A DNA stretch of 64,000 nucleotides from Fimousia sp036311565 (GCA_036311565.1 JAXJPR010000054.1:112846-176845); one strand, 5' to 3'. Shown: positions 8,476-17,270, numbered from the stretch's first letter. Notes: generated from the letters alone by a model not told the origin. Program-made: numbers and translations.

Positions 8476-9392
8476 AAATTTACAACTTCTTCTTTTGGTG
8501 GTTTTGCGCGTTCCATACGGATACCATTTAGCATAATGTGCTCACCTCGATGATGGACTCTTGCAAGCATCATGACCCATTCACCGTCTTTCACTTCCAA
8601 AGGATTTAATGTATCAGACTTTGTTTTTCCAATGTTGCATGGATATGCAAAGAAGGAAATATCATCTTCACAACAAGTCATGATTTTTCTTCCTGGATAA
8701 ATACCAGTACGTGGCAGACGGTTCGAATGGCGAACTTGTGCCTTCATCTGAACAACTTTCCCATCATAACGCTCAGGATTGTCCTGTGCATCAACAAACC
8801 AAATTCCATATTCGGCATCTTCGATTTCAATAATTTCTTTGTTTACATCAAATGGAAGCAACTCTTCCATTTCAAATTCCTTGCCATCACTTCGCTCAAA
8901 ATAAATCTGTGCCCGGCTATTTACTGCTAAGATGGAACGTCGGTATCTGGCTGCTGGTGTCTGATCATTGCATCGATTAAATACTACCATATCCGCCATT
9001 TTAAATTTCTCGATCAATAATGCGCGCATATTTCTCATATACATTTCATAAGTGCCTGCATCTACAGTCATAATTGCCTGATAAATCACACCTGGCGTAT
9101 CTACAAATGCATCATATAATGTCTCTTGCTGCCACATACCATTGAATTCTACAAAAATCATGGTTGGATCATATTTTTTAATACAGGAATTGATAAGGTC
9201 TTGATTAAACTCTTCTTCCTCATCCACATATACACAGGCATTAGTTTCAAACTCTTCTTCGCCCTCTTCACAAGTAATTACCATGACCCTTTCTCCAATA
9301 CGAAAGTCTGGCTGTTTTAACGTATCATTAATAAAAGAAGTTTTTCCACTGTCTAACAATCCTGTAAATACATAAACTGGTACTTCCATCAT
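8472..9392 (-). CDS. CobW/COG0523-like P-loop GTPase with extra C-terminal domain
   Basis: The N-terminal half is a SIMIBI-class GTPase: a P-loop in YVFTGLLDSGKTSF, a segment DPTMIFVEFNGMW, and VVFNRCND in the NKxD position. It lacks the GCxCC metal motif of true CobW proteins. The C-terminal third (from about residue 205) contains IMTCCEDDISFFAYPC and resembles, to my eye, the C-terminal part of DUF1980/YcgQ proteins; this is tentative. The stop of the preceding gene overlaps the AGGTGA ribosome-binding site, so the two GTPases are coupled. ATG 9389 is an alternative start. A metal-handling role is inferred only from the partner gene. Confidence 0.75.
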   Translation of the reverse strand: MMEVPVYVFTGLLDSGKTSFINDTLKQPDFRIGERVMVITCEEGEEEFETNACVYVDEEEEFNQDLINSCIKKYDPTMIFVEFNGMWQQETLYDAFVDTPGVIYQAIMTVDAGTYEMYMRNMRALLIEKFKMADMVVFNRCNDQTPAARYRRSILAVNSRAQIYFERSDGKEFEMEELLPFDVNKEIIEIEDAEYGIWFVDAQDNPERYDGKVVQMKAQVRHSNRLPRTGIYPGRKIMTCCEDDISFFAYPCNIGKTKSDTLNPLEVKDGEWVMMLARVHHRGEHIMLNGIRMERAKPPKEEVVNF

Positions 9393-9399
9393 TTATCAC

Positions 9400-10479
9400 C
9401 TACTTAAATAATTTTGCAATCTGCGCTTCGTCCATTTTGGCACCAATGACACAAATCTTACCGCATACTTCTGCTGCACCATCTCTGATTTCCATTTCTT
9501 CCGGCACATAATCAAAATATATCCATGTGCCATCTTTTGCTGGAACCATTCCTTTTGCACGCAATACATTCTCAGGAAGTTGACTTAAAATATCCCTGAT
9601 TTCTTCCTTTGTAAATTTTTTGCTGGTTTCTAATCCCCAGCTGCCAAATACATCATCGGCATGGTGATGGTCATGTCCGCATCCGCAATCATGGTCATGG
9701 TGATGATGATCATGGCATTCTTCGTGATCATGATGGTGATCGTGGTCATGGCATTCTTCGTGATCATGATGGTGATCGTGGTCATGGCACTCTTCGTGAT
9801 CATGATGGTGATCGTGGTCATGGCACTCTTCATGGTCATGGTGATGTCCACAAACAGGACATGCATCATCTAATAAATGTGCAGAATGAATATCTGCTCC
9901 TTCCATTGTAGCTAATAATTTTTTTCCATCCAGCTGATTCCATGGAGTCGTTACAATAAAGGCTTCTGGATTCTTTTCTTTTAATAATTCCATTACCTGT
10001 TCTAATTTTTCTTCTTTCATGCTGTCTGTTCTGCTTAAAATGATAGTGCCTGCACTTTCCACCTGGTTATTGTAGAATTCTCCAAAATTCTTCATATAAG
10101 ATTTGCATCGTTTTGCATCTGCTACGGTTGTTAAGCTGTTAATTTCAATACCTTCCACTGGCTCTACTGCTTTTACTACATCTGATAATTTTCCTACTCC
10201 AGATGGTTCAATAACAATACGGTCAGGATGATACGTATCTACCACTTGTTTTAAAGATTCTTCAAAATCACCTACCAAAGAACAACAGATACATCCGGAA
10301 TTCATTTCTCTGATTTCGATTCCAGATTCTTTTAAAAAGCCTCCATCAATACCAATTTCTCCAAATTCATTTTCAATTAATACAACCTGTTCTCCAGCAT
10401 AAGCTTCTTTTAATAATTTTTTTATCAATGTTGTTTTTCCTGCTCCTAAAAAGCCTGAAATAATATCTATTTTGATCAT
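9400..10479 (-). CDS. CobW/COG0523 metallochaperone GTPase with His-rich repeat
   Basis: A G3E-family GTPase predicted to insert or allocate a metal such as zinc. The P-loop is SGFLGAGKTTL and the metal site is the GCICC in MNSGCICCSL (about residues 61-70). EPSGVG and SRTDS follow. Residues about 212-275 are a His/Asp/Glu/Cys-rich insert made of a 12-residue unit repeated exactly, with a CGCG segment at its end. This insert is a plausible metal buffer. The CobW C-terminal domain (about 285-359, with LRAKGMV) closes the protein. AGGAGG precedes the ATG. It is first in a two-gene unit with the GTPase at 8472-9392. Confidence 0.88.
   Translation of the reverse strand: MIKIDIISGFLGAGKTTLIKKLLKEAYAGEQVVLIENEFGEIGIDGGFLKESGIEIREMNSGCICCSLVGDFEESLKQVVDTYHPDRIVIEPSGVGKLSDVVKAVEPVEGIEINSLTTVADAKRCKSYMKNFGEFYNNQVESAGTIILSRTDSMKEEKLEQVMELLKEKNPEAFIVTTPWNQLDGKKLLATMEGADIHSAHLLDDACPVCGHHHDHEECHDHDHHHDHEECHDHDHHHDHEECHDHDHHHDHEECHDHHHHDHDCGCGHDHHHADDVFGSWGLETSKKFTKEEIRDILSQLPENVLRAKGMVPAKDGTWIYFDYVPEEMEIRDGAAEVCGKICVIGAKMDEAQIAKLFK
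9711..9830. repeat. In-frame 36-bp tandem repeat encoding His-rich metal-binding units
   Basis: A 36-base unit repeats head to tail at 9711, 9747 and 9783, with a partial fourth at 9819 and a degenerate lead-in before 9711. Units differ by only one or two bases. Each encodes 12 residues of the pattern HDHDHHHDHEEC. The near-identity at the DNA level implies recent expansion or ongoing recombination, so copy number may vary between strains. Confidence 0.92.
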
Positions 10480-10519
10480 TTTAATTCCTCCTATCGAGAT
10501 TCATTAACAGTTATCCATT

Positions 10520-10548
10520 AGTGTAACACGTTCTTTCCAAAATGGCAA
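10520..10548 (-). promoter_or_regulatory. Promoter of the CobW GTPase pair
   Basis: The minus strand reads TTGCCA (10543-10548), 17 bases, then TACACT (10520-10525). It sits in the 70-base gap after the hemW stop, so the GTPase pair can be expressed independently of lepA-hemW. I could not find a clear Zur-type operator. Confidence 0.6.
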
Positions 10549-10549
10549 A

Positions 10550-11677
10550 TTACAATAAATAATCGCAAAAAACATAATTACTTACATCTAACCCTCTTTC
10601 TGTTAAATAGATTCTTCCTTTTTCCCTAATAATCAGGCCTTCTTCCATCTGTTTTTTTAAGACCTGGCCATACACATCATGAATATTTTGGTGAAATTTT
10701 TTCTCAAATTCCACTTCTTTGATTCCAGCCGTCATTCGCAATCCAAGAAACATAAATTCTTCCATTTGGTCTTCTTTTGACAGATGATCTATTTCCTGTT
10801 TTTCTCCATCAAATCGATAACGGCTAATATCTGTTTCATTATGAAATCGTTCTCCTTCAAAATACGAGGATGCCCCTAATCCAAATCCAAGGTATTCTCC
10901 TCCAGTCCAATATACGCAATTGTGCAGACATTCTTTTCGGAGTTTTGCATAATTAGAAATTTCATATCTTTCATATCCATACATTTTCAAATATTCTTTT
11001 GTATATTGATACATTCTACGATCCGTTTCTTCATCCGGCAATCTCGATAATAAATCGTTATCTCCTGCCAAAGGCGTTCCTTCCTCCACAATCAGACTAT
11101 ATGCTGAAATGTGCTCTGGCCTTAATTTTACTATTTGTTCTAATGTTTTTTTATAACTTTCCATGGTCTGGCCTGGTAATGCTGACATCAAATCAATATT
11201 TATATTGTCAAATCCAACTGCCCGTGCATCTTGATAATTCTTTTTAAATTCTTGAAATGTATGAATTCTTCCAAGCATTCGAAGTTCTGCATCATCTGTG
11301 CTCTGTAGTCCCATACTTAAACGATTAATACCACATTTTTTGTAATTTCTTAACTTATCTTTTGTCAATGTCCCTGGGTTTACTTCTAGGGTAATTTCTG
11401 CTTCTGGCTCTACCTTGTAATGCTCCTTAATGCATATTAGCAATTCTTTCATTTGATCTTGGTTTAACAAAGATGGAGTTCCACCACCAAAAAATATAGA
11501 AATCACCTGATAATCAGATGCCCACTTACTTTTCCAAATAATTTCCTTCTTCAATTCCTGAATATAAGAATTCCTATCCTCTCCGGAACTTGGAAAGGAT
11601 AGGAAATCACAATACTTACATTTTTGAACACAAAAAGGAATATGAATATACAAACTCAAATTCTTTTTAATTTTCAT
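10550..11677 (-). CDS. hemW: Radical SAM heme chaperone HemW
   Basis: The 375-residue protein belongs to the HemN/HemW radical SAM family. The CX3CX2C cluster motif is C16, C20, C23 in FCVQKCKYC. FFGGGTPS is the SAM-binding segment. The length and the close link with lepA match HemW, a proposed heme-trafficking protein, rather than the coproporphyrinogen dehydrogenase HemN. The start codon lies 11 bases inside the end of lepA with no good Shine-Dalgarno, so translation is probably coupled to lepA. Confidence 0.9.
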   Translation of the reverse strand: MKIKKNLSLYIHIPFCVQKCKYCDFLSFPSSGEDRNSYIQELKKEIIWKSKWASDYQVISIFFGGGTPSLLNQDQMKELLICIKEHYKVEPEAEITLEVNPGTLTKDKLRNYKKCGINRLSMGLQSTDDAELRMLGRIHTFQEFKKNYQDARAVGFDNINIDLMSALPGQTMESYKKTLEQIVKLRPEHISAYSLIVEEGTPLAGDNDLLSRLPDEETDRRMYQYTKEYLKMYGYERYEISNYAKLRKECLHNCVYWTGGEYLGFGLGASSYFEGERFHNETDISRYRFDGEKQEIDHLSKEDQMEEFMFLGLRMTAGIKEVEFEKKFHQNIHDVYGQVLKKQMEEGLIIREKGRIYLTERGLDVSNYVFCDYLL

Positions 11678-13481
11678 CTAATTTTAACACACTCATGAAT
11701 GCTTTTTGAGGAATTTCTACACTACCTACCTGGCGCATTCTTCGTTTCCCTTCTTTTTGTTTTTCTAATAATTTCTTTTTACGTGAAATATCTCCACCAT
11801 AACATTTCGCTAATACATCTTTTCGCATTGCTTTTACCGTTTCTCTGGCAATAATTTTGCTTCCGATGGCTGCCTGAATTGGGATTTCAAATAAATGTCT
11901 TGGAATCTCTGTTTTCAGTTTTTCACACATCTTCCGTCCACGTTCATAAGCAGTATCCTGATGTACAATAAAAGATAATGCATCCACTTCTTCTTTGTTG
12001 ATTAAAATATCCAGTTTCACAAGGTTTGATTCTTCATAACCTTTCATTTCATAATCAAAGGATGCATATCCGCGGGAACGGGATTTTAAGGCATCGAAGA
12101 AATCATAAATGATTTCATTCAATGGGAGCTCATATTTTAACAAAGCTCTTGTTTCTTCCATATATTCCATTCCTAAATACCGGCCTCGACGTTCCTGACA
12201 AAGCTGCATAATTGCTCCCACATATTCTGTCGTTACCATAATTTCTGCACTAACAATTGGTTCTTCCATTCTTAAAATTTCAGACGGATCTGGAAGATTT
12301 GAAGGATTGGTCAATTCTATCATTTCACCATCTGTTTTATAGACCCGATATACAACTCCTGGTGCTGTTGTTACCAAATCTAAATTATATTCTCTTTCCA
12401 ATCGTTCCTGAACAATCTCTAAATGAAGCAACCCTAAAAATCCACATCGGAATCCGAATCCTAAAGCAATGGATGTTTCTGGTTCAAACTGCAAAGCGGC
12501 GTCATTCAGCTGAAGTTTTTCTAATGCATCGCGAAGGTCCGGATATTTGGCTCCATCCGCTGGATATAAACCGCAAAATACCATTGGATTTACTTTTTTA
12601 TATCCTGGAAGTGGTTTCTCACATGGATGATTCGCATCGGTAACAGTATCACCAACTTGTGTATCTTTGACATTTTTTAAGCTGGCTGTAATATAGCCTA
12701 CCATTCCTGCTGATAACTCATCACAAGGAAGAAATTGTCCTGCACCAAAAGTACCCACTTCTACAACGTCTGCTTCTGCACCAGTAGCCATCATACGCAT
12801 GCGGGTTCCCTGTCTAATTGTTCCTTCTTTAATTCTTGCAAAAATAATAACCCCTTTGTAAGAATCATAAAGACTGTCAAAAATCAATGCCTGAAGCGGT
12901 CCGTCGGGATTTCCCTCTGGGGCTGGAATCATTTCTACAATCTGTTCTAATACTTCCTCAATATTAATTCCATTTTTCGCAGATATCAGTGGTGCATGTT
13001 CTGCATCAATACCAATGACATCCTCGATTTCTTCTTTCACTCTTTCAGGTTCTGCACTTGGCAAATCAATTTTATTAATGACTGGCATGATCTCCAAATC
13101 ATGATCCAATGCGAGATATACATTGGCCAATGTCTGCGCCTCAATTCCCTGTGCTGCATCGACTACTAAAATAGCACCTTCACAGGCTGCTAAACTTCTG
13201 GAAACTTCATAATTAAAATCTACATGTCCAGGTGTATCGATAAGATTGAAAATGTATTCTTCTCCATCTTCTGCTTTATATATAATCCGTACTGCCTGGG
13301 ATTTGATTGTAATTCCACGTTCACGTTCCAAATCCATATTGTCTAAAACCTGCGCCTGCATCTCTCTGGATGTTAATAAACCGGTCTTTTCAATGATTCT
13401 ATCTGCCAAAGTTGACTTTCCATGGTCAATATGTGCGATAATACAAAAATTTCGTATTTTACTCTGATCAATGGCTGCCAT
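11667..13481 (-). CDS. lepA: Elongation factor 4 (LepA)
   Basis: LepA is a ribosome-binding translational GTPase implicated in back-translocation and initiation. The 604-residue length is standard. Visible G motifs are AHIDHGKST (G1), the RGITI switch I segment, DTPGH (G3) and NKID (G4). The domain order is G, II, III, V. The LepA-specific C-terminal domain ends around KEGKRRMRQVGSVEIPQKAF. An AGGAGG lies seven bases before the ATG. It has its own promoter and leads the lepA-hemW unit. Confidence 0.97.
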   Translation of the reverse strand: MAAIDQSKIRNFCIIAHIDHGKSTLADRIIEKTGLLTSREMQAQVLDNMDLERERGITIKSQAVRIIYKAEDGEEYIFNLIDTPGHVDFNYEVSRSLAACEGAILVVDAAQGIEAQTLANVYLALDHDLEIMPVINKIDLPSAEPERVKEEIEDVIGIDAEHAPLISAKNGINIEEVLEQIVEMIPAPEGNPDGPLQALIFDSLYDSYKGVIIFARIKEGTIRQGTRMRMMATGAEADVVEVGTFGAGQFLPCDELSAGMVGYITASLKNVKDTQVGDTVTDANHPCEKPLPGYKKVNPMVFCGLYPADGAKYPDLRDALEKLQLNDAALQFEPETSIALGFGFRCGFLGLLHLEIVQERLEREYNLDLVTTAPGVVYRVYKTDGEMIELTNPSNLPDPSEILRMEEPIVSAEIMVTTEYVGAIMQLCQERRGRYLGMEYMEETRALLKYELPLNEIIYDFFDALKSRSRGYASFDYEMKGYEESNLVKLDILINKEEVDALSFIVHQDTAYERGRKMCEKLKTEIPRHLFEIPIQAAIGSKIIARETVKAMRKDVLAKCYGGDISRKKKLLEKQKEGKRRMRQVGSVEIPQKAFMSVLKLDEN

Positions 13482-13518
13482 ACCTCTTCCTCCTGTTAGT
13501 CATATTTATACTCTTTAT

Positions 13519-13547
13519 ATTATGAAGGAAGCTCTTTAAATTGTCAA
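13519..13547 (-). promoter_or_regulatory. Promoter of lepA-hemW
   Basis: On the minus strand TTGACA (13542-13547), a 17-base spacer and CATAAT (13519-13524) lie in the short gap between the spoIIP stop and the lepA start. The -35 is perfect and the -10 matches at five of six positions. Confidence 0.65.
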
Positions 13548-13548
13548 T

Positions 13549-14688
13549 TTATTTCAACACACTAGAAAGAAGGTTTGCTAAAGGTTTCATTGCATTATAA
13601 GCCTCTTCTACCGTATTCGTTTGAGCCCCGACTTCAACCAGCAGACTTCGTTTCCGATAATGAAGATTGTAACGGTAACCTTTCACATATACCTTTCTTG
13701 TAAAACCTGGATATTTTTCATATGCCTTTTTTTGTAGCTGCATGCTAAAAGCTAAATTCCATAATTTATTTGGATTTTTTAAATATGAAATTTCTCCATT
13801 TGTAGCTGTCCGGCTCATCCCGTTAAAAAACATGATTTGTGCTGTCTTTTTTCCATCTACTTTAGTTACCAGACGGGTTCCGGATGCAACACCATCTCTA
13901 TGTAAGTCAATGACTACCTGAATCTGTGGATATTTCTTTAGTAATGCTTCAATTCCCTGTGCTGCGTAATAATAAGCTTTCGAGCGGTCCAACTGGCCAT
14001 TCTTAATATCATATGAAGTTTTATCATGATAAACGGAAAAACCCTGCTTTTCTAATTCCTTTTTTAATTGTTCTCCCACTCCTACTACGGTATCGCTTTG
14101 TTTTCCGGATTCACTGTCTGCATAACTTTCACTGCCATGAGTATGAAAAATCAAAATCTGCGGACTTTTCGAATTATTTAATGTCAAATCTTTCCCAAAT
14201 AACTCTTTTCCGTTTAATTCCTGATCTGTAATCGTTGTAGTACTGTCTACTTGAATAAAGTATTTGCGCAAAAACGATCTATTGTATAACTGTTTTGGTG
14301 TAAAAGACGTCACTTGATCTCCACTTGTTTCTTTTGTCTCTCCTGTTTCATCATTTTCCGAATATAAAAAGGCAGGAACTGGATTTTCACTTATCAGTTC
14401 CTGACTATTTACTCCATAATCTTCTAAATATCCCAATAATGGAATCATTTCCTGTGAAATTGCTTTTTTAACAAAACTATATAGCATTTCCATATTGCTT
14501 TGATCTTGATATCCATACTGAGGCAGCAATTCCATAACCATACTTTTTACGATTTGAACCGTTTTATCCATACCTGCTTCTTTTAATTCCTCTCTTGCCT
14601 CCTGCTTTTGTATCCCAAGACAAAAAACAGAGATGACAGTCAGAATCATAAAAAATATACTGCTGATTTTTATCCATGTTTTTTTCAT
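13549..14688 (-). CDS. spoIIP: Stage II sporulation protein P (SpoIIP)
   Basis: SpoIIP is the amidase/endopeptidase of the DMP machine that thins septal peptidoglycan and drives engulfment. It has an N-terminal membrane anchor (about residues 8-25) and a variable extracytoplasmic linker. The catalytic domain (about 170-379) has FHTHGSESYAD with the metal-binding His and Glu. VIDLHRDGVASGTRLVTKV provides further conserved His and Arg residues. LLVEVGAQTNTVEEA completes the C-terminal motif. The length of 379 is normal. gpr lies upstream in the same direction, so two sporulation genes are adjacent. Confidence 0.95.
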   Translation of the reverse strand: MKKTWIKISSIFFMILTVISVFCLGIQKQEAREELKEAGMDKTVQIVKSMVMELLPQYGYQDQSNMEMLYSFVKKAISQEMIPLLGYLEDYGVNSQELISENPVPAFLYSENDETGETKETSGDQVTSFTPKQLYNRSFLRKYFIQVDSTTTITDQELNGKELFGKDLTLNNSKSPQILIFHTHGSESYADSESGKQSDTVVGVGEQLKKELEKQGFSVYHDKTSYDIKNGQLDRSKAYYYAAQGIEALLKKYPQIQVVIDLHRDGVASGTRLVTKVDGKKTAQIMFFNGMSRTATNGEISYLKNPNKLWNLAFSMQLQKKAYEKYPGFTRKVYVKGYRYNLHYRKRSLLVEVGAQTNTVEEAYNAMKPLANLLSSVLK

Positions 14689-14777
14689 AATCTGCCCTCA
14701 TTTACTTTCACTCATACTAGTTCTTTTGTATGATGGATTTTACATTCTCTTACCAATTTATTCGTATTTTTTTTTTT

Positions 14778-15662
14778 TTATTCCTCATTGCGTACAATCC
14801 ACTGATTCAATCCTTCAGAAATGGTAAAACTAATTCGTTTTACTGCTTCATCAATGTTTTTAGGAGTCACGAACATCTTGGCAAATGGCGTGTTTACCAT
14901 TTCATAAGCAAAATGATAGCGTTCTTTCTCAGAAATTGTCTCCTGTTTTACAAAGGGCTCTAATGCATCATAAATAATGGTGGATACTCCAATGACTGTT
15001 GGAACACCAATGGCAATGACAGGAATCCCCATAGTTTTTTCATTCATTCCTTCTCTATGATTCCCAATACCAGATCCTGGCTGTATTCCAGTATCACAAA
15101 TTTGAATCGTCGAATTTAGTCGATTCGAACTTCTTGCTGAGAGAGCATCAATAGCAATTAGTACCTCTGGTTCTGTCTCTTTAATAATTCCTCTTAATAT
15201 CTCACTCGTCTCCATACCGGTCTGTGCCATAACTCCAGGAACTACTCCACGAACATCTCTCGTATTTTCATAATATCCATGTTTCATCAAATGACTGGTA
15301 ATAAATAAATGATCAATGGCATAAGGTCCTAACGAATCTGGTGTCACATTGCGATTTCCAAGCCCCGCCACTAATATTTTCTTTTTATTTGGCATCAAAA
15401 GTTGAAGCTGCTCTGCTAATGCTTCGCTCATCTCTTCATGGTATCCTTTGTCATTTTCCTGCATATCACTGCATTCTAAAGTAATATAGGTTCCAATAGG
15501 TTTTCCCAACTGTTTACTTCCTTTTTCATTTTCAATCATAATCCTTGTTTCTTTAATATGATTTTCTGTATCAATCCTGGTTTTCATACGAATGCCTTCC
15601 AAGCCATACTCCCGGTCCATATCTTCTTGTAATTCTAAGGCCAGATCTGTTCTTACTACCAT
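14778..15662 (-). CDS. gpr: Germination protease GPR
   Basis: GPR cleaves small acid-soluble spore proteins during germination. It is made as a zymogen in the forespore and autoprocesses. I start at ATG 15662 (GGAGGTGAAATT upstream), giving about 294 residues. The N-terminal MVVRTDLALELQEDM contains the TDLA-type self-cleavage region resembling the SASP cleavage site. GLGNRNVTPDSLGP, VPGVMAQTGMET and LIAIDALSARS are family blocks with the catalytic Asp residues. The TAA stop lies in a run of 13 A residues on the coding strand. It is divergent from rpsT and upstream of spoIIP. Confidence 0.95.
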   Translation of the reverse strand: MVVRTDLALELQEDMDREYGLEGIRMKTRIDTENHIKETRIMIENEKGSKQLGKPIGTYITLECSDMQENDKGYHEEMSEALAEQLQLLMPNKKKILVAGLGNRNVTPDSLGPYAIDHLFITSHLMKHGYYENTRDVRGVVPGVMAQTGMETSEILRGIIKETEPEVLIAIDALSARSSNRLNSTIQICDTGIQPGSGIGNHREGMNEKTMGIPVIAIGVPTVIGVSTIIYDALEPFVKQETISEKERYHFAYEMVNTPFAKMFVTPKNIDEAVKRISFTISEGLNQWIVRNEE

Positions 15663-15686
15663 AATTTCACCTCCATACTTTATCAT

Positions 15687-15715
15687 CAGTATGTGCGTCA
15701 AACACGGATTTATGT
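15687..15715 (-). promoter_or_regulatory. Candidate forespore (sigma-F/G-type) promoter of gpr
   Basis: The minus strand reads ACATA (15711-15715), 17 bases, then CATACTG (15687-15693), about 25 bases before the gpr ATG. This approximates the sigma-G pattern GnATA-N18-CATnnTA. In Bacillus subtilis gpr is transcribed by forespore sigma factors, so the match is biologically sensible but not exact. Confidence 0.4.
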
Positions 15716-15767
15716 ACAAAATAGATAGATAAAAGTAAAAAATAAATGAATATTTTTTAAAAAACCG

Positions 15768-15796
15768 TTGACAAAAAGTGGTTCTTTTACTACAAT
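15768..15796 (+). promoter_or_regulatory. Promoter of rpsT
   Basis: TTGACA (15768-15773), a 17-base spacer and TACAAT (15791-15796). It predicts a 5' leader of about 90 bases before the rpsT TTG start. That is long enough for autogenous control by S20, though I could not define a structure. Confidence 0.8.
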
Positions 15797-15894
15797 TAAT
15801 GAGTATGTTTTATGCATGGCATATCCGTGTCTCGTCATGTATGATCATTTATTACTATGAAAATATTATAAGAATACATTTGGAGGTGCCCACA

Positions 15895-16158
15895 TTGGCA
15901 AATATTAAATCAGCAAAAAAAAGAATTAAAGTTATTAACACTAAAACAGCAAGAAATAAAGCAATCAAATCTAAAGTAAAAACTTACATTAAAAAAGTGG
16001 AAGAAGCTGTAGCATTAAAAGATGCAGCAGCAGCTCAGACAGCTTTAACAGCTGCAATCTCTGAAATCAGCAAAGCTACTTCTAAAGGAATTTACCACAA
16101 GAACACAGCTGCTAGAAAAATTTCAAGATTAACAAAAGCTGTTAACAGCATTGCTTAG
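15895..16158 (+). CDS. rpsT: 30S ribosomal protein S20 (TTG start)
   Basis: S20 is a primary 16S rRNA-binding protein of the small subunit. The true N-terminus (M)ANIKSAKKRIKVI begins at a TTG codon at 15895, with GGAGG at 15882-15886. Upstream in-frame codons give no plausible S20 residues. The 87-residue, Lys/Ala-rich helical protein has the usual length. E. coli rpsT also uses UUG, where it contributes to autogenous control, so the rare start may be functional. A bidirectional terminator shared with holA follows. Confidence 0.96.
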   Translation: MANIKSAKKRIKVINTKTARNKAIKSKVKTYIKKVEEAVALKDAAAAQTALTAAISEISKATSKGIYHKNTAARKISRLTKAVNSIA

Positions 16159-16180
16159 TCAATATAAATAAAACATACAA

Positions 16181-16219
16181 AAAGGCAAAGAAAAGTTCCG
16201 TCAGCTTTTCTTTGCCTTT
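16181..16219. terminator. Bidirectional terminator between rpsT and holA
   Basis: A 15-base perfect stem (AAAGGCAAAGAAAAG at 16181-16195, complement at 16205-16219) has a 9-base loop and a T-run on the plus side. The A-rich left flank provides the U-tract for holA transcripts on the other strand. Confidence 0.88.
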
Positions 16220-16229
16220 ATTTTTTTAT

Positions 16230-17210
16230 TTACTCTTTTGAAAAATCTACAATAAGCAGTTCTACCCCAATTCTGTCATTTAATAGACCCGTCTTAATTC
16301 CTTCGTCGGTCTCGCCACAGCATTGAATCATATAAATCAATTGATCTATAGTAAATCGTTCCACTTGTTTGCGCAGTTTTCCAACTACAAACGGATGAAT
16401 CCCTGCCTGTTTTGCAATAACACGATTTTGAGATTCTGTTTTAGCCATAGACTTGATAATAATCATCTGATTGCATTGTCTTATCAGCAGCGCAAGTATT
16501 TTAAGAGGCGGTTCTTTTAATTCTAGTAATTCATAATAAAGGGATAATGCCTTTCGTTGCTGTTTTAAAGCAATTGCTTCTAACATATCGAAAATCTTTC
16601 CCGTAATTTCTGTTGAACAAATGGCATCCACATCTTTTTTGGTAATTTCTTTGCGATTTCCAATATAGACTATTACCTTGTCCAATTCATTACGGATTTG
16701 ATTCATATCTGTTCCGACTTTATGAAGAAAATATGCAGCATTCCCATTCGTGATTTGCTTTCCCTCTTTTTTAATTATAGAACCAATCCAGACCATTAGC
16801 TGCTTTTCATCCTGAACAGCCATATCTGCAGCATATCCATATTTTTTGATATATTTATAAATTTTAGAACGCTTATCTATGGTTTTTTCAATAAAAATCA
16901 TGATCGTCGTATCCGGAAGCCCCTCTAATCTATTTATAAAAGTATCGTCACTTTTTTTTCCCAGTTCTGTATTTTCCAGAACAATTACTCTTTTCTCTGC
17001 AAAAAATGGAAGTGTCTGTGCCAAATCAAGAACTTCCAGAGTGTCCGTCTTTTTTCCCTCAAAACTGGTAAAATTCATATTGTCGCCTTCATTTACTAAA
17101 GACTTCACCAGGCGCTCCTTCATCTGTTTCTTTAAATAATCCTCTTCGCCATAGAGAAGATAAAAGGGAACAAAGGCATTCTTTTTTATATGTTCATTAA
17201 TTGTTTTCAT
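16230..17210 (-). CDS. holA: DNA polymerase III delta subunit (HolA)
   Basis: HolA opens the sliding clamp within the clamp-loader complex. The 326-residue protein starts with the characteristic PFYLLYGEEDYLKKQMKERL. An AAA+-like fold without a functional Walker A follows, with the clamp-interacting N-terminal region. The C-terminal helical collar domain holds LLIRQCNQMIIIK and ends near GVELLIVDFSK. It is the last gene of the comEA-to-holA run, about 60 bases after comEC; the comEC-holA order is common in Firmicutes. Confidence 0.93.
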   Translation of the reverse strand: MKTINEHIKKNAFVPFYLLYGEEDYLKKQMKERLVKSLVNEGDNMNFTSFEGKKTDTLEVLDLAQTLPFFAEKRVIVLENTELGKKSDDTFINRLEGLPDTTIMIFIEKTIDKRSKIYKYIKKYGYAADMAVQDEKQLMVWIGSIIKKEGKQITNGNAAYFLHKVGTDMNQIRNELDKVIVYIGNRKEITKKDVDAICSTEITGKIFDMLEAIALKQQRKALSLYYELLELKEPPLKILALLIRQCNQMIIIKSMAKTESQNRVIAKQAGIHPFVVGKLRKQVERFTIDQLIYMIQCCGETDEGIKTGLLNDRIGVELLIVDFSKE

Positions 17211-17270
17211 GTATTGTTCTCCTAATCACTTGTTGCTTTAGTATAGCACAAAATAATAAAAAATAGAACT

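Noticed and set aside
9711..9830. Possible CRISPR array (36-bp periodic repeat)
   Set aside because: Units are contiguous with no spacers and encode an in-frame His-rich peptide; no cas genes are present.
9661..9873. Met/Val/Ile-rich open frames on both strands across the 36-bp repeat
   Set aside because: They are by-products of the tandem His codons read in other frames; the CobW frame explains the sequence fully.
15778..15894. N-terminal extension of S20 from upstream codons
   Set aside because: The translated stretch is unlike S20, lies over the promoter and leader, and a GGAGG is positioned for the TTG at 15895.
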